Shown piece by piece: positions 6,094-8,235 of a stretch of DNA of 8,235 nucleotides. How positions within the stretch are numbered: the first letter of the stretch is position 1; the number at the start of each line of letters is the position of its first letter. The translations under genes and the position numbers were made by a program. Source of the DNA: an uncultured Actinomycetes bacterium (GTDB lineage: Bacteria > Actinomycetota > Thermoleophilia > Solirubrobacterales > Solirubrobacteraceae); NCBI GenBank assembly GCA_937888775.1, contig CALAQT010000031.1:1-8235 (forward strand), given 5' to 3'. The notes beneath the pieces are model-generated. The model saw only the letters and a program-made list of their open reading frames with translations, was not told the DNA's origin and did not search any database.

Positions 6094-7482
6094 TCAGCCT
6101 CGCGGCGAGCTCGGTGCGGTCGCCGCGGCGGCGTCGAGCAGGCCGTAGCCGTAGCTCGGGTTGGGCTGGGAGCCACCCAACGCCACCGCGGTCTGCTCCA
6201 ACCTGGCCAGGATCTGATCCGGCGTGGGATGGCGGCCGATGACCCTGCTGGCGATCACCAACGCCGCGGTCGCGGCCACCTCAGGCGAGGACATCGAGGT
6301 GCCGATCTGGTCGCTCGGATAGCCGAACCGGCCCCATCGGGGCGGATCCACGAGCGTAAGCTGGCGGATCGAGGGCAGATTGCGGTCAGGATGGCAGTCG
6401 GGGTCGCCCGGCAGAACCGCGTCGTCACCGCCGCCGGGCGCGACCAGATCGAGGCCCACCCCGCCGTTTGAGTAATTGGCCAGGCAGCGGTCGCGCGTGG
6501 TGGCGCCGACCGAGATCACCGACGGAGCCCGGGCCGGATAGGCGAGCTGATCGGTCTGATCGTTGCCCGCCGCGGCCACGACCGCCACGCCGCGGCTATG
6601 CGCGAAGTTGATCGCCGTGATGATGTTGGGAATCTCGGCCGCCGAGGTGACCTCCCCGGGCGAGAACTCCAGGCTCAGGTTGATCACCTCAGCGCCGTGG
6701 TTGACCGCGTAGCGGATGCCGCGCGCAATCGTCGTCTCGCTGCCCTGGCCGCTGGCGTCTAGCACGCGGACCGGCATGATCGACGCCCCGTAAGCGAGCC
6801 CAGTCAGCCCGATCCCGTTGTTGGTCGACTCGGCCACCAAGCCGGCCACGAACGTGCCGTGGCCGTTGCGGTCGACCGGATAGCGGTTGTTGTCCACCAA
6901 ATCGTAAGGAGCGACAAAGCGCGTGCGATTGAAATCAGGCGACCTGCGGAACTGTCGCCAGTTGCGATACGCCACGCCGGTGTCGAGAATCGCCACGGTC
7001 ACGCCGCGCCCGCCGGGACGATGGTCGGCCAGCAGGTTCTCCCAGGCCATCGGGGCGTTGACTCCCGCGGCGGCCAGGAAGTTCCATTGCATCGCCTGCC
7101 AGCCACCAGCCCGGTTCGATAGACCTCGATCGTCCGGATACCACCCGCCGGCCGCGTGAGCGATGAAGTCAGGCTCGGCGAAGTTGACCCCGGGCCCGCG
7201 GCGCAACGCCGCAATCGCCGTGGGAACGCTCTCGCCTCGGCGCAGATGCACGACGCGGATCTCCGACGTCGCCGGCGAGATCGTGGCGCGGCTGGCTTCT
7301 CGCCGTTGCAGATCGGCGGTAACCGGCGCCGGCGCTGCGCGGGAGTAGCCGACGATCACCTCGCCGGGAACGTATGCGGCGGCTCTGGCGACCCCGGTGA
7401 TCGCGAGCATCGCCAGGCCGATCAGCAACGCGGCCAACAGCGCAGCGGCGGTCGATCGACGGATTGGCGGTAGGCAGAGCAA
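6094..7482 (-). CDS. Secreted subtilisin-like serine protease (S8 family), 462 aa
   Basis: The protein starts with a basic end (IRRS) and a hydrophobic stretch (13-30), then a plausible signal-peptidase site in VARAAAY (about 34-36), so it is likely exported. A propeptide-like segment follows (about 37-110, YVPGEVIVGY to INFAEPDFIAHA-type ending, here VNFAEPDF), as in fervidolysin-type S8 proteases. The catalytic triad is complete: D167 in ILDTGV, H208 in NGHGT and S396 in GTSMSSP. The oxyanion asparagine is N307 in AAAGND. After the serine the sequence reads SSPEVAAT rather than the common AAPHVAG, an unusual but tolerated variant. Two cysteines (C333, C363) near the active site could pair outside the cell. 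The frame closes with YGYGLLDAAAA, a normal end for the family. The start is TTG at 7482-7480, since no ATG or GTG lies between it and the in-frame TAA at 7530-7528; its ribosome site is not evident. It is divergent from tadA. Confidence 0.93.
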   Translation of the reverse strand: MLCLPPIRRSTAAALLAALLIGLAMLAITGVARAAAYVPGEVIVGYSRAAPAPVTADLQRREASRATISPATSEIRVVHLRRGESVPTAIAALRRGPGVNFAEPDFIAHAAGGWYPDDRGLSNRAGGWQAMQWNFLAAAGVNAPMAWENLLADHRPGGRGVTVAILDTGVAYRNWRQFRRSPDFNRTRFVAPYDLVDNNRYPVDRNGHGTFVAGLVAESTNNGIGLTGLAYGASIMPVRVLDASGQGSETTIARGIRYAVNHGAEVINLSLEFSPGEVTSAAEIPNIITAINFAHSRGVAVVAAAGNDQTDQLAYPARAPSVISVGATTRDRCLANYSNGGVGLDLVAPGGGDDAVLPGDPDCHPDRNLPSIRQLTLVDPPRWGRFGYPSDQIGTSMSSPEVAATAALVIASRVIGRHPTPDQILARLEQTAVALGGSQPNPSYGYGLLDAAAATAPSSPRG

Positions 7483-7599
7483 GGCGGCTGGTGTGCGGCT
7501 GCGGCTCCAAAGAACCCGGGCACACCTTTAAGACATCATCAAGAGGCCAAAAGTTTCCCTGCTGCAAACGGTATCGCCCAGCTCTCCTGAGCATCGACG

Positions 7600-8064
7600 A
7601 TGAGCTCGCACCTCTTCCCACGCGACAAGTACTTCATGCGCCTGGCGCTGCGCGAAGCGACCCGAGCGCTCGAGCACGACGACATCCCGGTTGGCGCCGT
7701 CGTTGTGCAGGACGGAGAAGTGATCGGATCAGCCCATAACGAACGCGAGCTACGCTCCGACCCGACCGCCCACGCAGAGATGATCGCCTTGCGCGAAGCG
7801 GCCCGCACGCTGGGAAGCTGGCGCGTGCTGGAGTCGGTGCTCTACGTGACCCTGGAGCCGTGCGCGATGTGCGCTGGGGCGATCGTGCTGGCCCGGATCC
7901 CCCGCGTCGTGTTCGGCACCAGCGACCCCAAGGCGGGCGCCGCCGGAAGCGTGCTCGACGTGCTCGCCCAGCCGCGTCTCAACCACCGACCGCAGGTTCA
8001 GTCGGGGCTGCTGGCGGGCGAGTGTGCTGACTTGCTTCGCTCGTTCTTCGCGTCCCGGCGCTGA
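7600..8064 (+). CDS. tadA: tRNA-specific adenosine deaminase
   Basis: This 154-residue protein has the cytidine/deoxycytidylate deaminase zinc site in TadA form. HAE (H58, with E60 as proton shuttle) is followed by PCAMC (C88, C91) in TLEPCAMCAGAIVLARI. Also typical are the N-terminal helix MRLALREATRAL, the strand IPVGAVVV, and DPKAGAAGSVLDVL followed by LNHRPQV. The enzyme converts A34 to inosine in tRNA-Arg(ACG), letting one tRNA read CGU, CGC and CGA, and is usually essential. Length is normal. The ATG at 7600 has a weak ribosome site; an in-frame ATG at 7636 (M13) would still keep the whole catalytic domain but lose part of the leading segment. The 117-bp gap to the divergent protease is AT-richer than the genes and should hold both promoters, but no clear -35/-10 pair was found there. 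Guanine or cytidine deaminase is a less likely alternative. Confidence 0.93.
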   Translation: MSSHLFPRDKYFMRLALREATRALEHDDIPVGAVVVQDGEVIGSAHNERELRSDPTAHAEMIALREAARTLGSWRVLESVLYVTLEPCAMCAGAIVLARIPRVVFGTSDPKAGAAGSVLDVLAQPRLNHRPQVQSGLLAGECADLLRSFFASRR

Positions 8065-8095
8065 CCGTCATCCCTGTCAGGACGGGCGCGCTGCC

Positions 8096-8135
8096 CCGGG
8101 GAGCGCAATGCGCGCACCGCCGGGGAGCGCAATGC
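8096..8135. repeat. 16-bp direct repeat, 24-bp period, between tadA and tRNA-Ser
   Basis: CCGGGGAGCGCAATGC occurs at 8096-8111 and at 8120-8135, separated by 8 bases. Both copies are identical. They lie in the non-coding gap after tadA and just before the candidate tRNA promoter. They could be a pair of protein-binding sites or a slippage product. No hairpin or start codon with a following frame explains them. Confidence 0.85.
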
Positions 8136-8142
8136 CCACCGC

Positions 8143-8171
8143 TTAGCCAAGGCGAGCCGCGGTGCTCTAAC
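8143..8171 (+). promoter_or_regulatory. Candidate promoter of tRNA-Ser
   Basis: TTAGCC (8143-8148) and TCTAAC (8166-8171) are separated by 17 bases. The second matches the TATAAT consensus at four of six positions, the first only weakly matches TTGACA. A start near 8178 would put the tRNA 5' end about 11 bases into the transcript, which is plausible for a tRNA. Confidence 0.33.
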
Positions 8172-8188
8172 TTGTGGGCCCTCTGACC

Positions 8189-8235
8189 GGAGAGGTGGCA
8201 GAGCGGTTGAATGCGCCGGTCTCGAAAACCGGTAT
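8189..8235 (+). tRNA. tRNA-Ser(CGA), 5' part (cut by window edge)
   Basis: The acceptor strand GGAGAGG (8189-8195) is followed by T8 and a D-arm (GCAGAGCGGTTGAATGC). A perfect 5-bp anticodon stem, CCGGT (8216-8220) with ACCGG (8228-8232), encloses the loop CTCGAAA. The anticodon CGA (8223-8225) reads UCG serine codons. The long variable arm expected of tRNA-Ser, the T-arm and the 3' acceptor strand lie beyond the window. The 5' half closely resembles known bacterial tRNA-Ser(CGA). Confidence 0.93.

Noticed and set aside
5952..6176. Longer N-terminus for the histidine kinase, starting at 6176 on the minus strand
   Set aside because: The added residues have no family resemblance, overlap the end of the protease gene, and run opposite to a plausible plus-strand microprotein. 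The GAF domain begins normally a few residues after the ATG at 5951.
8065..8085. CCGTC ... GACGG inverted repeat just after the tadA stop as a terminator
   Set aside because: Only five base pairs around an 11-base loop and no T-tract; too weak to annotate.
1..8235. Mobile element, defence system or CRISPR array
   Set aside because: No transposase, integrase, nuclease, helicase or regularly spaced repeat was seen. The genes are ordinary regulatory, metabolic and translation families.

Overview
The window is a GC-rich, densely packed stretch of bacterial chromosome. Several traits point to a high-GC actinobacterium, perhaps of the Thermoleophilia/Solirubrobacterales type: strong G/C third-position bias, a soluble GAF/HisKA_3 kinase with a NarL-type regulator, an actinobacterial-style QueA-like protein, TTG starts, and terminators without U-tracts. 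This assignment is an inference from gene style, not from a marker gene. No mobile element, CRISPR array or phage gene was seen.

Layout. Positions 1-403 (minus) hold the N-terminal part of a LysR-type regulator, cut by the window edge. It is divergent from a universal-stress-like protein at 522-1208 (plus). A metallophosphoesterase follows at 1279-2301 (plus). It meets head-on a minus-strand block read from 5951 down to 2312: GAF histidine kinase, NarL/LuxR response regulator, short-chain dehydrogenase (SDR) and QueA-like protein. The kinase/regulator and SDR/QueA-like junctions overlap, as in translationally coupled operons. A possible 28-residue membrane microprotein lies at 5977-6063 (plus), beside the kinase start. 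A secreted subtilisin-like protease occupies 6094-7482 (minus), divergent from tadA (7600-8064, plus), the tRNA adenosine deaminase. The window ends inside a tRNA-Ser(CGA) gene starting at about 8189.

The most striking feature is damage confined to the minus-strand block. The kinase carries a frameshift at a 4-base C-run just before its end. The regulator carries a frameshift at a 4-base G-run inside its receiver domain. The SDR has a perfect 18-bp tandem duplication near its C-terminus. The QueA-like gene has TAG where its family has an aromatic residue, with 46 further well-conserved codons beyond it. The four complete protein genes outside this block look intact. Either the operon is decaying or this stretch of the assembly is poor; raw reads would decide.

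How the genes may work together. The kinase and regulator should form a cytoplasmic two-component system, and the SDR/QueA-like pair downstream is a candidate target or co-transcribed function. TadA and tRNA-Ser are housekeeping translation genes. The protease, stress-like protein and phosphoesterase have no obvious shared pathway.
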